Positions 44,324-53,882 of a stretch of 64,000 bases of DNA are shown here, in pieces. Under the pieces are notes generated by a model, which searched no databases, had not been told where the DNA came from, and was given only the letters and a program-made list of their open reading frames with translations. The DNA is from Aquimarina spinulae. GTDB lineage: Bacteria; Bacteroidota; Bacteroidia; Flavobacteriales; Flavobacteriaceae. Location of the stretch: positions 744,001-808,000 of the forward strand of contig NZ_CALSBP010000003.1 of NCBI RefSeq assembly GCF_943373825.1, given 5' to 3'. Position numbers and translations under genes: made by a program. Position 1 is the first letter of the stretch. Every line of letters starts with the position of its first letter.

Positions 44324-45193
44324 ATGGGAAATCCAACACAACTGGAACGTTATAAAAAACTAATTCTCTATATAGAAGAAAGGTTTAAAAATGAAATCAG
44401 TAAAAAAGAAATAGAAGACATATCGTTTTATTCGTATCGAAATATAAATAGAATATTTCTTGCATTACATCACGAAACTATAGGACAATACATAAAGAGG
44501 ATAAAACTAGAAAAGGCAGCAGAATATCTAAAATTTTCAACCGAGAATATCTCGGATATTGCCCATGAAATTGGATATAGTGACATTGCCGCTTTTAGTA
44601 AAGCCTTCAAAAAGCAGTTTAAAAGCTCTCCTTCTTCTTTTCGAAATTCGAACAAAATCAAAGAATACATTACTCAAAAAGCCATCTTCCCATTAGAAAA
44701 TACTCAAGAACAAATTCTTAAGTATGAAATCGAAGAAATTCCTGGTTTTGATATTTTATATTTAACTTATCAAGGGTCCTATGAAAATATTAAAGGAATA
44801 GAGAAAACCTGGAAACAATTGATCTCATATGCGTCAAAACATAGCTTATTAAAAGATGAAACAATTATATTGGGAGAAATACTAGATGATGACGCAATCA
44901 CCGATACTTTACATTGCCGATATAATGCCGGAATTATACTAGAAAAAGAAATAGATTTTTCTCTAAAAGGGTTATTTAAAACCAAACATATACCCAAGCA
45001 AAAATATGCTAAGTTCATACACAAAGGTAGTCATGAGAGCTCTACAGACACCTATAATTTGATCTATGGGTACTGGATAACCGAAGTACAGTTAGAGTTT
45101 GAAGACAAACCAACTTTAGAGTTTTATCTTAATGACGAATCTAATACTCCTAAAAAAGAACTCCTTACCGAGATTTATATTCCTGTAAAATAA
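44324..45193 (+). CDS. AraC family regulator with GyrI-like effector domain
   Basis: A 289-residue regulator. Residues 1-105 hold the AraC DNA-binding domain (ISKKEIEDISFYSYRNINRI and ISDIAHEIGYSDIAAFSKAF, ending FKSSPSSFR). Residues 130-289 form a GyrI-like effector-binding domain (EIEEIPGFDILYLTYQGSY, ending LLTEIYIPVK). Proteins with this layout often respond to small hydrophobic compounds. It is divergent from the envelope gene group; the two inverted repeats between them are candidate operators. The target is inferred. Confidence 0.9.
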   Translation: MGNPTQLERYKKLILYIEERFKNEISKKEIEDISFYSYRNINRIFLALHHETIGQYIKRIKLEKAAEYLKFSTENISDIAHEIGYSDIAAFSKAFKKQFKSSPSSFRNSNKIKEYITQKAIFPLENTQEQILKYEIEEIPGFDILYLTYQGSYENIKGIEKTWKQLISYASKHSLLKDETIILGEILDDDAITDTLHCRYNAGIILEKEIDFSLKGLFKTKHIPKQKYAKFIHKGSHESSTDTYNLIYGYWITEVQLEFEDKPTLEFYLNDESNTPKKELLTEIYIPVK

Positions 45194-45262
45194 TAATTGT
45201 CTGTATTGAACAATAACGCTTCGAAGCTGCTCATCTAAATTTGTTTGCAAAAACAGAGTGCT

Positions 45263-46339
45263 ATGCAAAAAAGAATTATCGGAATAGATGTAGCAAGAGC
45301 ATTGGCTATTTTTGGGATGATTATCGTTAATTTTAAAATGGTATTTGGAAATCATGGCAACCTTCTCTTGAATACTTTTTTAGGAGTATTAGATGGAAAA
45401 GCAGCCGCAACTTTTGTAGTTCTGGCAGGTGTAGGAATTTCATTACTAACAAAAAATGCGATACATCAAAATAATGAAGAAGCGTTAAACAGAAACAAAA
45501 ATAAACTTCTTAAAAGAGCTCTATTTCTTTTCTTAATTGGTATATCCTATTCAACAATCTGGCAAGCAGATATTTTACACTTTTATGCGATATACATATT
45601 GCTGGCAATATTTTTAATAAAAAGTAATCCAAAAACACTAGTATCAATAGCAATAGGAATGATTATATTATATCCTATACTCATGATATTATGGAATTAT
45701 GATAGTGGATGGGATTATACTAAAATGGAGTATACAAATCTATGGACAGTAAAAGGTTTTTTAAAAAATCTTTTTTTTAATGGTTTCCATCCTGTCATTC
45801 CATGGAGTGCATTTATGATTATAGGAATGTGGTTTGGTAAAATGGAATTAGATAATACTAGAGTAGTTACAAAAGCATTGTGGGTTAGTCTTTCTGTATT
45901 TATAGTAGTACAGATAATGTCATATTTCTCAATTGTATTCTTTTCTATGGGAGATCAAGAAATTATCACAGAATTAACTCCAATTCTTGGAACAGATCCT
46001 ATGCCTCCATTACCTCTATACATGGTTTCTGGGAGTAGTATAGCCATATTTCTTATTTCTTTTTGTATTCTAATTTCAAAAAAATATGAGAGTACTACTT
46101 TTATAGGTATTCTAAAAAACACAGGACAACTTGCTTTAACTTTTTATATAGCACATGTTATCATAGGAATGGGATGTATAGAAATTATCAATCCTTCAAA
46201 AATGGGAGAGTATACTATAAACTTTTCGTTTTTATACGCCTTGTTCTTTTGTATAGCATGTGTTATTTTTTCAATGATTAGTAAAAAATATGCAAAATAT
46301 GGTCCTGTTGAATGGATAATGCGAAAATTAACCGATTAA
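45263..46339 (+). CDS. DUF418/DUF1624-like membrane protein
   Basis: About 358 residues with eight or more hydrophobic segments. It starts at ATG 45263 (MQKRIIGIDVARALAIFGMI); the frame could begin at a TTG at 45245, but the ATG matches the family's N-terminal RIIGIDVARALA motif. Further family features are GKAAATFVVLAGVGISLL and PVIPWSAFMIIGMWFG. Such proteins resemble acyltransferase-type membrane proteins (HGSNAT-like); the substrate is unknown. It lies 69 bases after the AraC gene and could be its target. Confidence 0.85.
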   Translation: MQKRIIGIDVARALAIFGMIIVNFKMVFGNHGNLLLNTFLGVLDGKAAATFVVLAGVGISLLTKNAIHQNNEEALNRNKNKLLKRALFLFLIGISYSTIWQADILHFYAIYILLAIFLIKSNPKTLVSIAIGMIILYPILMILWNYDSGWDYTKMEYTNLWTVKGFLKNLFFNGFHPVIPWSAFMIIGMWFGKMELDNTRVVTKALWVSLSVFIVVQIMSYFSIVFFSMGDQEIITELTPILGTDPMPPLPLYMVSGSSIAIFLISFCILISKKYESTTFIGILKNTGQLALTFYIAHVIIGMGCIEIINPSKMGEYTINFSFLYALFFCIACVIFSMISKKYAKYGPVEWIMRKLTD

Positions 46340-46360
46340 GGGTCTATAGAATAAAAATAT

Positions 46361-46392
46361 AAAGACCGTCTAATAAAACTTAGACGGTCTTT
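46361..46392. terminator. Bidirectional terminator between convergent genes
   Basis: AAAGACCGTCTAA (46361-46373) pairs exactly with TTAGACGGTCTTT (46380-46392), with A and T flanks on both sides. Confidence 0.85.
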
Positions 46393-46413
46393 ATTGTTTG
46401 TTATAGATTAATC

Positions 46414-47514
46414 CTAATTTATATCCTGGCCTTTTTTAAGTTTTTCTAAATCGCCGTTAAGTCTTCCTTTAAATCGATCAGGAGCGTTACCTAGTGATGT
46501 GTTTATCGCTTTTATAGCATTTTTATAATCTCCCGTTGCCGAATATGCTTTTGCTAATCCATAGTTAGATGGCCATGCACCTTTACTATTTTTTACATTA
46601 TCTTTTAAAATGACAAGTGCCTTATCTTTTTGTCCTAAGGTTATTAACCCTGTCCCTAATCTAAAAATCTGTGCAGTGCTTCCTAGTTTAGCTGCTTTAT
46701 CTACAAAAGTCATAGCTTCACCTGTTTTTCCTTGCTTAGCCAAAATTTGTGATTTAAGAGATAGGTTAGCAAAAGTTTCTTTACTAAAAAAATTACCCGA
46801 TATAGATGCATTAACCCATTCTAATGCCCGATCTAACTCACCTGCATTAAAAGCATAATTCGCAGCGTTATCCCAGCTTGTTTGAGTAAAACCAGCAGAA
46901 TTACGAAGATCATTTTTAATACCTTTCATTACTACATTTTTCACATCGACTTCGATCTTGAAAGGAATTTCCTTTTTCTCCCATCTCAATGCTGCTATAG
47001 CACTATTAGCTTCAACTTTAGGAAATAAAAAGGTTAACATTTCTGTATGTGCTGTTTCTTTGGTTTTAACATCTACACGCAAAGCATCTTCTTTTTCATC
47101 ATAAAAATAACTTCCCCAGGACGTAGAATTATTAGAAAATATAACCGTAGCCCCGCCATCTTCTTTTAACGCAACATGAAGCCCGTAAGTCCCTGCTTTA
47201 ATGTCTTTTCCTTCGATTTTAACATCGTGAGTAAACGTTATTGTCGAATTGCTGTTAGCCCCAGCTCTCCAAGGTGCTGCTTTAGATGTTCCAAACCCCA
47301 GGTTATTATATCCATAAGGAACTAGTTTCCCCCAGATTTCACGTTCCTTTACACTTGGCCTCCCATAATCAATGGTGATATTAGTAATCCCTACACGTTG
47401 CATTACCTGTGCTCGCTGACTTCCTTCTGGAGTGGTAAGTTGTGCATTTGTTTGAATTGAGAGCAACATCATTGCGCTCACAATACAAGTTGTAATTAAG
47501 TTGAATTGTTTCAT
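46414..47514 (-). CDS. DUF2911 domain protein with TPR repeats
   Basis: A 366-residue secreted protein (signal peptide ITTCIVSAMMLLSIQTNAQ). The DUF2911 domain covers residues 25-190 (VGITNITIDYGRPSVKER, GKLVPYGYNNLGFGTSKAAP, KAGTYGLHVAL). The C-terminal half has TPR units (ELDRALEWVNASI, KTGEAMTFVDKAAKLGS, GDYKNAIKAINTSLGNAP). DUF2911 is widespread in Bacteroidota and without known function. It is a single gene. Confidence 0.92.
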   Translation of the reverse strand: MKQFNLITTCIVSAMMLLSIQTNAQLTTPEGSQRAQVMQRVGITNITIDYGRPSVKEREIWGKLVPYGYNNLGFGTSKAAPWRAGANSNSTITFTHDVKIEGKDIKAGTYGLHVALKEDGGATVIFSNNSTSWGSYFYDEKEDALRVDVKTKETAHTEMLTFLFPKVEANSAIAALRWEKKEIPFKIEVDVKNVVMKGIKNDLRNSAGFTQTSWDNAANYAFNAGELDRALEWVNASISGNFFSKETFANLSLKSQILAKQGKTGEAMTFVDKAAKLGSTAQIFRLGTGLITLGQKDKALVILKDNVKNSKGAWPSNYGLAKAYSATGDYKNAIKAINTSLGNAPDRFKGRLNGDLEKLKKGQDIN

Positions 47515-47652
47515 GACTGTTTTTTTTGATTAATTATTATCACTTAGAGAAATTAAATTTCTAACCTAAACAATGTAAGAGGTATATCTCAATCCTAATG
47601 TTACGGTAGTGTTAAACTCAAAAAGAAAGTCATAATTGATTGTTAAACCATG

Positions 47653-48882
47653 TTATTCTTTTAACAGCTGATTAACAAAGTCTTCAAAATCTTTTTTAAA
47701 ATCTATATATTTCTGACCTGTAGCCGGGCCATTGAATCCTGTATGTATTTTGCGTACCTTCCCTTTTTTATCAATAAAAATAGTTGTCGGATATGACAAC
47801 ACATGGTTTAGCATTGGCAGTTTCTCTTGTGCTTTTTGCTTATCTGAAGTTCCATATTGAGCCAAAAGAATTGGGTAGGTTATGTTCAATTTTTGTTGTA
47901 ATCTTTTTATCGATTTAAATGCTTTTTCTTTGGTCTTTGCATATTCAAAAGCTAATGCTACAAATTCGGCTCCATTATTTTTATTTTTATTCTGATACTC
48001 TACATAATATTTGGTTTCATCCATACAATTAGGGCACCAGGTTCCCATAACTTGTACGATGACTACTTTATTTTTAAACCGATCATCTGTAAGTGAAATT
48101 TGATTTCCTTCGACATCAGGAAAACTAAATTCTAATGTATCATGTCCTTCTTTCAGAAAAGTTAATGAATCTTCAGAAGGTAACTTAAAGTTTTCATTTC
48201 TTTTAGCTACAAAAGGTTCTTTCCAGTGATTGCCAGAATAAAAGTAACCGCTTAGTGTACTATCTGTTACCTGTGCAGTAAATAAGAAAGCATGAGCTCC
48301 GTCAAAAGTTGATAATTGTAGTTGGTCTTTATTTAAAACACCTTCCAAATAACGATAGTCTCCTGTAGTTGTTCTAAATGTACCTGTAACCATATTTCCA
48401 TTTTGTTTAAAAGTACCTTTGGCAATATACCTGTCTTCTTCATTGTCTTTACTAAAAACTGTCTCCCAATTTCCCGTAATATCATAATTCGATTTTGAAA
48501 CAATTTCAAATCGATCCTGCTCACCATATTTTGCTGTAAATGGTACTACTCTATCCAGGCTTTTTTTAATAAAACTTCCGGAAATTGTCATAGAGTCTAT
48601 AAATCGACCGGCAATATATCCCTCAAAAACAGGAAGCTTAATTAGTATAGAATCTTTATTAATTATAACTTCATCAACACTAATTGTTTCTTCGGCATTA
48701 AAAATTCTTAAGGTCTGATCATCCATTACTTCGATCAGAAAAGGAAGCTTTTTATTATCCTTAACTTCTAGTGTTGCTTTCCATGGGCCACTTTTAAACT
48801 CAACCAAATCAGATGGTTTATCTTTCTTACAAGAAGAAAAAATAGTGACAACAAGTAGAATAAGTACGGCTGTTTTTCTCAT
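47653..48882 (-). CDS. TlpA-like thioredoxin-fold lipoprotein
   Basis: About 409 residues. The chosen start ATG 48882 (MRKTAVLILLVVTIFSSCKK) gives a lipoprotein signal ending in SSCKK; the longer frame to 48918 adds a non-signal stretch. The N-terminal half is a beta-rich domain found in Bacteroidota TlpA proteins. The C-terminal half is a thioredoxin fold with the redox motif WCPNC in VMGTWCPNCMDE and the cis-Pro region SYPTTIFIDKKGKVR. It is likely a periplasmic disulfide reductase. Confidence 0.93.
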   Translation of the reverse strand: MRKTAVLILLVVTIFSSCKKDKPSDLVEFKSGPWKATLEVKDNKKLPFLIEVMDDQTLRIFNAEETISVDEVIINKDSILIKLPVFEGYIAGRFIDSMTISGSFIKKSLDRVVPFTAKYGEQDRFEIVSKSNYDITGNWETVFSKDNEEDRYIAKGTFKQNGNMVTGTFRTTTGDYRYLEGVLNKDQLQLSTFDGAHAFLFTAQVTDSTLSGYFYSGNHWKEPFVAKRNENFKLPSEDSLTFLKEGHDTLEFSFPDVEGNQISLTDDRFKNKVVIVQVMGTWCPNCMDETKYYVEYQNKNKNNGAEFVALAFEYAKTKEKAFKSIKRLQQKLNITYPILLAQYGTSDKQKAQEKLPMLNHVLSYPTTIFIDKKGKVRKIHTGFNGPATGQKYIDFKKDFEDFVNQLLKE

Positions 48883-48900
48883 TATTTGATAGTATAAAAA

Positions 48901-48930
48901 GTCCGGAAAGTTACTCAAAACTTACCGGAC
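48901..48930 (-). terminator. Terminator of the coiled-coil protein gene
   Basis: GTCCGG and CCGGAC close a stem of about 11 pairs (AAGTT with AACTT, one A-A mismatch). On the minus strand a T tract follows, so it ends the leftward gene at 48960-49622. Confidence 0.8.
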
Positions 48931-48959
48931 GATTCTCTTTTTATAATTTTATTAAGTTT

Positions 48960-49622
48960 TTATTGCTCCTTTGCATATAATTTCTCTAATTTTTCTTTTC
49001 CTTCTTTCACCTTTTCTTTTCCATTTTTTATTGATTTTTCTAAGGCTTTTAGCTTTTCTTCGGCTTTATTGATTTTAGCTTCTTTTTCTGCAATTTCTTC
49101 TGGAGTTAAAGCTTCTTCTCCTTCTTTTTCCTTTGCTCTTACCAGACGTTCTTTTGCAGCTTCAATTTTTGCTTTGCCTCTGGTAATTCTTTCTTCATTC
49201 TTTTTCAGTACTTCGCTACGTTCTTTTACCATGTCTTTAGCCTCTTCGGCTCTGGCCATTCCAAATTCTTTACCTGTTAATCCCTCTTTATTTTTTCCAT
49301 ATGCCTTCCCTTTTATTTTCTTTTCAGCTTTTTCTATGGCTTTTTCGGCTTTTTCTTCTGCTTTTTCAGCCTTTTCAATAGCTTTATCCTTAGCTTCTTC
49401 TGCTTTCTCTTCTAGTTTTTCAACTTTTTTCTCTGCTTTTTCTCTAGCTTTCTCTGCCTTCTCTTGGGCTTTCTCTGCTTTTTTTTCTGCCTTTTCCTGA
49501 ACTTTTTCTTTTTTCTTAGCTATTTTTTCTTTTGCTTCTTGAGATTTTCCCTGAGCAATTACCACCTGATTTCCTAAAGTGAAAATCAAAACAAATACCA
49601 ATATTAGTTTTATAAATTTCAT
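48960..49622 (-). CDS. Secreted Lys/Glu/Ala-rich coiled-coil protein
   Basis: A 220-residue protein with a signal peptide (KLILVFVLIFTLGNQVVIAQ). The mature part is a near-continuous charged helix with degenerate units of the type EKAEKA and EKAEEKA, broken by a short GKAYGKNKEGLTGKEFGMA segment around residue 110. It probably forms an extended coiled coil in the periplasm. The Lys/Glu/Ala bias makes homology searching unreliable. Function unknown. Confidence 0.75.
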   Translation of the reverse strand: MKFIKLILVFVLIFTLGNQVVIAQGKSQEAKEKIAKKKEKVQEKAEKKAEKAQEKAEKAREKAEKKVEKLEEKAEEAKDKAIEKAEKAEEKAEKAIEKAEKKIKGKAYGKNKEGLTGKEFGMARAEEAKDMVKERSEVLKKNEERITRGKAKIEAAKERLVRAKEKEGEEALTPEEIAEKEAKINKAEEKLKALEKSIKNGKEKVKEGKEKLEKLYAKEQ

Positions 49623-49687
49623 GTTAGTTTTTTTTTAGTTAGTGTTAAAATGATTAAGGGTATGAAGGTTTATTACTAGAAGACTTT

Positions 49688-49891
49688 TTAAATATCATCC
49701 AAATCTTCTAAAGATTCTTCTAATTCTTCTACTTTGGTCTCGACTTCTTCAGAAACCTGATCCAATTCAGACTCAATCGCTTCTATTTTTTCTACAACTG
49801 CTTTGGTTTCTTCCTCTTCTTTTTTCTTATCTGTACAAGAAATAATTCCGAAAAGGAACATGATCGTAAGTAACTTAATTCCTGTTTTCAT
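49688..49891 (-). CDS. Small acidic lipoprotein
   Basis: A 67-residue protein with a lipobox (MFLFGIISCTDKK) followed by an acidic helix rich in Glu and Asp (EELEESLEDLDDI at the end). The heptad spacing suggests a short coiled coil. It lies upstream of the Lys/Glu/Ala-rich coiled-coil gene on the same strand, and the two could interact electrostatically or as coils; that is inference. Confidence 0.65.
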   Translation of the reverse strand: MKTGIKLLTIMFLFGIISCTDKKKEEEETKAVVEKIEAIESELDQVSEEVETKVEELEESLEDLDDI

Positions 49892-50020
49892 AATATTAAA
49901 ATTTGGTTAGAATAAAACTATTATAAATATACCACAATTTTGTTTATAGATATACTTACAACTATTTGTATCCTCTGCCCAATATATTATCTTTACCAAC
50001 TGAATTTAGAAAGATCACAA

Positions 50021-52447
50021 ATGAAGATTTCATATAACTGGCTGAAGCAATTTATTAATATCGATTGGGATGCAGAGAAAACCGGAGAGCTCCTTACCGA
50101 TCTGGGGTTAGAGGTAGAAGGAATAGAATCCTATCAAAGTGTAAAAGGAGGATTAGAAGGTGTTGTTATAGGGCAAGTTCTTAATTGCGAGAAACATCCA
50201 AATGCAGATAAGCTTAAAGTTACCAAAGTAGACTTAGGTAATGGTGAACCGGTTCAGATTGTTTGTGGTGCTCCTAACGTTGCCGCTGGGCAAAAAGTCC
50301 CTGTTGCTACTATTGGCACAAAACTTTATAATGATAAAGGTGAAGAATGGGTCATAAAAAAAGGAAAAATAAGAGGTGAAGAAAGCCATGGTATGATCTG
50401 TGCCGAAGATGAATTAGGGTTAGGAAAAAGTCATGACGGGATTATGGTCTTAAGTACTGATATCACTGTAGGGACTAAAGCTGCAGACATATTTGATATT
50501 GAAAATGATTATGTGTTTGAAATTGGATTAACTCCAAATCGTGCAGACGCAATGAGTCATTTGGGTACTGCACGTGATCTCAAAGCAGGGCTACTACAAA
50601 AAGACCTTAATCTAGAACTTATTACTCCTTCTGTAAGTAATTTCAGAGTAGAAAACAGGCTAAATAAAATTGATATCGAAGTCAAAAATAATGAGATGGC
50701 ACCCAGATATTGCGGTGTAACGATTTCTGATATTAAAGTAGCAGAATCTCCTGCCTGGTTGCAACATAGATTAAAAGCGATAGGAATTACTCCCAAAAAT
50801 AATGTTGTAGATGTTACCAATTATGTTTTACATGAGTTAGGACAACCTTTACATGCATTTGATGCACACTATATTGAAGGGAATAAAATTGAAGTAAAAA
50901 CTGTTGATGCCGGTACCAAATTTACAACTCTAGATGAAGTAGAAAGAGAATTACACCAAGAAGATCTTATGATCTGTGATGCTGTAAAACCACTTTGTAT
51001 TGCTGGTGTATTTGGAGGGGTAAACTCTGGTGTTACAGAAAGAACAACATCAATTTTCTTAGAAAGTGCTTACTTTGATCCTATTAGTATTCGTAAAACT
51101 GCAAAACGACATGGTCTAAACACAGATGCTTCTTTTAGATTTGAAAGAGGTATTGATCCAAATATCACCGAATACGCATTGAAAAGAGCCGCTCTACTAA
51201 TACAGGAGCTGGCAGGAGGTAATATTTCTAGTGAAATCATGGATTTATATCCTAAAAAGATTGAAGATTTCCAGGTGATTTTATCTTTTGAAAATACTAC
51301 AAAGTTAATTGGTGAAGAAATACCTCAAGATACTATTAAAAGGATTCTCACTTCATTAGATATTAAAATCAATAGCGTGACCGAGACAGGAATAGGTCTT
51401 ACCATTCCGGCATACAGAAATGATGTACAAAGAGAAGTTGATGTAATAGAAGAAATTCTTAGAGTATACGGTTATAATACTATTGGTTTTACTCAAAAAT
51501 TGAATGCTTCGATATCAAATATTGATAGGTTCTCTGATTATAATGTGCAAAATACCATATCAAATCAACTTGTTGGTCTGGGATTTTATGAGATGTTAGC
51601 CAACTCGCTTACTTCTCCTGATTATATTGCCTTGAGTGAACAGCTTAAAAATGAGAATAATGTAGAAATGCTAAATCCACTTAGTAATGATTTGGCAGTA
51701 ATGAGGCAATCCATGTTATTTTCGGGATTAGAGGCTGTATCCTATAATAGTAATAGAAAACGATCAGATCTTAAATTGTTTGAGTTTGGAAAAACATATC
51801 ATAACTATGAAGATAAAAGAATAGAGAATAAACATCTAAGTATTATTGTTTCTGGAAGTAGGTCTAAAGAAACCTGGACTGCAAGCCCGCAAGCAAGTGA
51901 TTTCTTTTATTTAAAAGGAATAGTATTTTCTGTTTTAGAACGTTTAGGGCTAACAAGATTAAAAACATCTCCTATAAAGAACGATGTTTTTACTGAAGGG
52001 CTTTCTTTAAGTATTGGTAAAGCGCAATTAGTAGATTTTGGAATACTAAAAAAATCTGTACTTAAACATTTCTCTATTTCTCAGGAAGTATTGTATGCCG
52101 ATTTTAACTGGGATGTTATTTTAGAATATGCGAAACACAATAAACTAAAGTATAAAGGTATTCCTAAATTTCCTGAAGTACGTCGTGATTTTGCTTTGCT
52201 ATTAGACGATTCTATAAAGTTTGAAGAAATTCATACTATCGCCAAGCAAACCGAAAAACAAATTCTAAAAGATGTAAACTTATTTGACGTGTACCAGGGT
52301 AAAAACCTTCCTAAAGGAAAAAAATCGTATGCTGTAAGTTTCATTTTACAGGACGACAATAAAACACTTACCGATAAACAAATCGATAAGATCATGAACA
52401 AATTGCAGTACAATTTTGAAAATAAATTAGGCGCTGAACTTAGGTAA
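50021..52447 (+). CDS. pheT: Phenylalanine-tRNA ligase beta subunit
   Basis: An 808-residue beta subunit that, with PheS, charges tRNA-Phe. The start at ATG 50021 (MKISYNWLKQFINIDW) fits the family; the frame can be extended to 49940 but adds a hydrophobic stretch not seen in PheT. Domains in order: tRNA-binding domain (NCEKHPNADKLKVTKVDLG), B3/B4 (RYCGVTISDIKV), B5 and the FDX-ACB domain at the C-terminus (FPEVRRDFALLLDD, GKKSYAVSFILQDDNKTLTD). pheS is not in the window. Confidence 0.97.
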   Translation: MKISYNWLKQFINIDWDAEKTGELLTDLGLEVEGIESYQSVKGGLEGVVIGQVLNCEKHPNADKLKVTKVDLGNGEPVQIVCGAPNVAAGQKVPVATIGTKLYNDKGEEWVIKKGKIRGEESHGMICAEDELGLGKSHDGIMVLSTDITVGTKAADIFDIENDYVFEIGLTPNRADAMSHLGTARDLKAGLLQKDLNLELITPSVSNFRVENRLNKIDIEVKNNEMAPRYCGVTISDIKVAESPAWLQHRLKAIGITPKNNVVDVTNYVLHELGQPLHAFDAHYIEGNKIEVKTVDAGTKFTTLDEVERELHQEDLMICDAVKPLCIAGVFGGVNSGVTERTTSIFLESAYFDPISIRKTAKRHGLNTDASFRFERGIDPNITEYALKRAALLIQELAGGNISSEIMDLYPKKIEDFQVILSFENTTKLIGEEIPQDTIKRILTSLDIKINSVTETGIGLTIPAYRNDVQREVDVIEEILRVYGYNTIGFTQKLNASISNIDRFSDYNVQNTISNQLVGLGFYEMLANSLTSPDYIALSEQLKNENNVEMLNPLSNDLAVMRQSMLFSGLEAVSYNSNRKRSDLKLFEFGKTYHNYEDKRIENKHLSIIVSGSRSKETWTASPQASDFFYLKGIVFSVLERLGLTRLKTSPIKNDVFTEGLSLSIGKAQLVDFGILKKSVLKHFSISQEVLYADFNWDVILEYAKHNKLKYKGIPKFPEVRRDFALLLDDSIKFEEIHTIAKQTEKQILKDVNLFDVYQGKNLPKGKKSYAVSFILQDDNKTLTDKQIDKIMNKLQYNFENKLGAELR

Positions 52448-52502
52448 GTAACAGTGTCGAATTTAAGATACTATTCTACAAATACTATTTAAAATATATC
52501 AT

Positions 52503-52534
52503 AAAAAAACCGGAATGTACATTCCGGTTTTTTT
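52503..52534. terminator. Bidirectional terminator between pheT and a TPR gene
   Basis: A perfect palindrome: AAAAAAACCGGAATGT (52503-52518) and its complement ACATTCCGGTTTTTTT (52519-52534). It serves both converging genes. Confidence 0.88.
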
Positions 52535-52565
52535 ATGATATTGTAATATTGAAAAGTTCTTATTA

Positions 52566-53855
52566 CTAGTTGCCTCCTTCTAAAGCTTTAAGTCTGTCTT
52601 TCATTTCGCCAGCCTTAGGATCATCTAACTGATAAAATATATTCATCAATGTACGAATAGCTTCTACATTATCAGGACTACTTTTTAGAGCTCCTTCAAG
52701 GTAAGGAACTGCCGTTTTATATAATTCTGATCTCTTTTTTGTTAGTTCATCATATCTTCTATTATCGCTTGAAGATGTTCCTAATCCATTCATTTCATCT
52801 ACAATCTTAGTTTCTCCACTTAAAATTATAGAAGCAATATTGATTTGAGCAGCGGTATAATCTGGTTTTAGCTCTAAAGCTTTCTTATAGTAACCCAGTG
52901 CCTGATCATTATCACCAAGGCGAGATGCACTAACTCCTAAATTATATAGTAAATCTGGATTTTCAGGATCGTTAGCTACGATCTGCTCCATGATTTCTTT
53001 ATACTTAGCAATATTTCCTAATTTATAGTATACATCAGCTTCTGCTTGCTTTAATGCAGAATCTTCTGGGTTCTCTTTTTTAGCATCTTCAATAGCAGCT
53101 ATTGCTTCTTCATCTTTTCCTTGACTCATATAAATCAAAGCAATATTTTTTGCAATCTCTCCTTTTCTAGATTCAGAAGTTTTAATTTCTGGCTTAATAT
53201 AATCTCCAGTTTTTACAGAAAGGTCTCTTATTTGTTTCGATTCAAAAACATCAACCTTACCTGTTTCTTTATGCGTTGCAACAAATTCCTTTTTTACTCC
53301 GCTAAAACCAAGGCTTTTTAATTCCTTATAGTATTTTAGAGCAGTATCATAATCTTTATCATTAACAGCATTACTTGCTGCATAATATAAATATGTTGTA
53401 TCAGCTTTATTGGTTGTATATCCTAAATAAAGTTTTTCTGATGCTCCTTTATAGTTTTTTGCATTCTGATCTTTAATTGCGTTTTCAACTAAGGATTGGC
53501 GTAACAATTGTAATTTTTGAGAAGCATCAGCAGTATATTTAGATCCTCCTGCGGCTTTTTCAATTTCGATTGTTTTACTATAAGCACTCGCTGCACTTTC
53601 AATTTTCTCTAAAGATTCACCTGCAGAAGCAGCTACAACCTGGCCTTTAAAAAAATAATATTGCGCTTTCATTTTTTCATCAGCAGCGTTTAACTGTCCT
53701 TCAGCAGCTTTCAATGCTTCACTAGCTACATCCATGTTACCAGATTTCAAGGCTTTGTTTGCCGCTTTTAATGCTTGTTTTGGAGTACTCTCCTTCTGAG
53801 AAAATCCAAAAGCACTAACAGCTAGAAATAGTACTACGATAAATTTAGTCTTCAT
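52566..53855 (-). CDS. Secreted TPR protein
   Basis: A 429-residue protein with a signal peptide (FIVVLFLAVSAFGFSQ) and many TPR-like units (DEEAIAAIEDAKKENPEDS, LGDNDQALGYYKKALELKPDY, TAVPYLEGALKSSPDNVEA). It is a protein-interaction scaffold in the periplasm; partners are unknown. It starts 27 bases after the gyrA stop, so read-through from gyrA is likely. Confidence 0.9.
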   Translation of the reverse strand: MKTKFIVVLFLAVSAFGFSQKESTPKQALKAANKALKSGNMDVASEALKAAEGQLNAADEKMKAQYYFFKGQVVAASAGESLEKIESAASAYSKTIEIEKAAGGSKYTADASQKLQLLRQSLVENAIKDQNAKNYKGASEKLYLGYTTNKADTTYLYYAASNAVNDKDYDTALKYYKELKSLGFSGVKKEFVATHKETGKVDVFESKQIRDLSVKTGDYIKPEIKTSESRKGEIAKNIALIYMSQGKDEEAIAAIEDAKKENPEDSALKQAEADVYYKLGNIAKYKEIMEQIVANDPENPDLLYNLGVSASRLGDNDQALGYYKKALELKPDYTAAQINIASIILSGETKIVDEMNGLGTSSSDNRRYDELTKKRSELYKTAVPYLEGALKSSPDNVEAIRTLMNIFYQLDDPKAGEMKDRLKALEGGN

Positions 53856-53882
53856 TACTTGAGTTTTTAAAATGGGATTTAA

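Noticed and set aside
49069..49500. 143-residue Ser/Phe/Ala-rich frame on the plus strand
   Set aside because: Complement of the Lys/Glu/Ala-rich coiled-coil gene; a codon-bias artefact.
49940..50020. Extension of the pheT frame upstream of 50021
   Set aside because: The added residues are hydrophobic and not part of the PheT family; MKISYNWLK at 50021 is the standard start.
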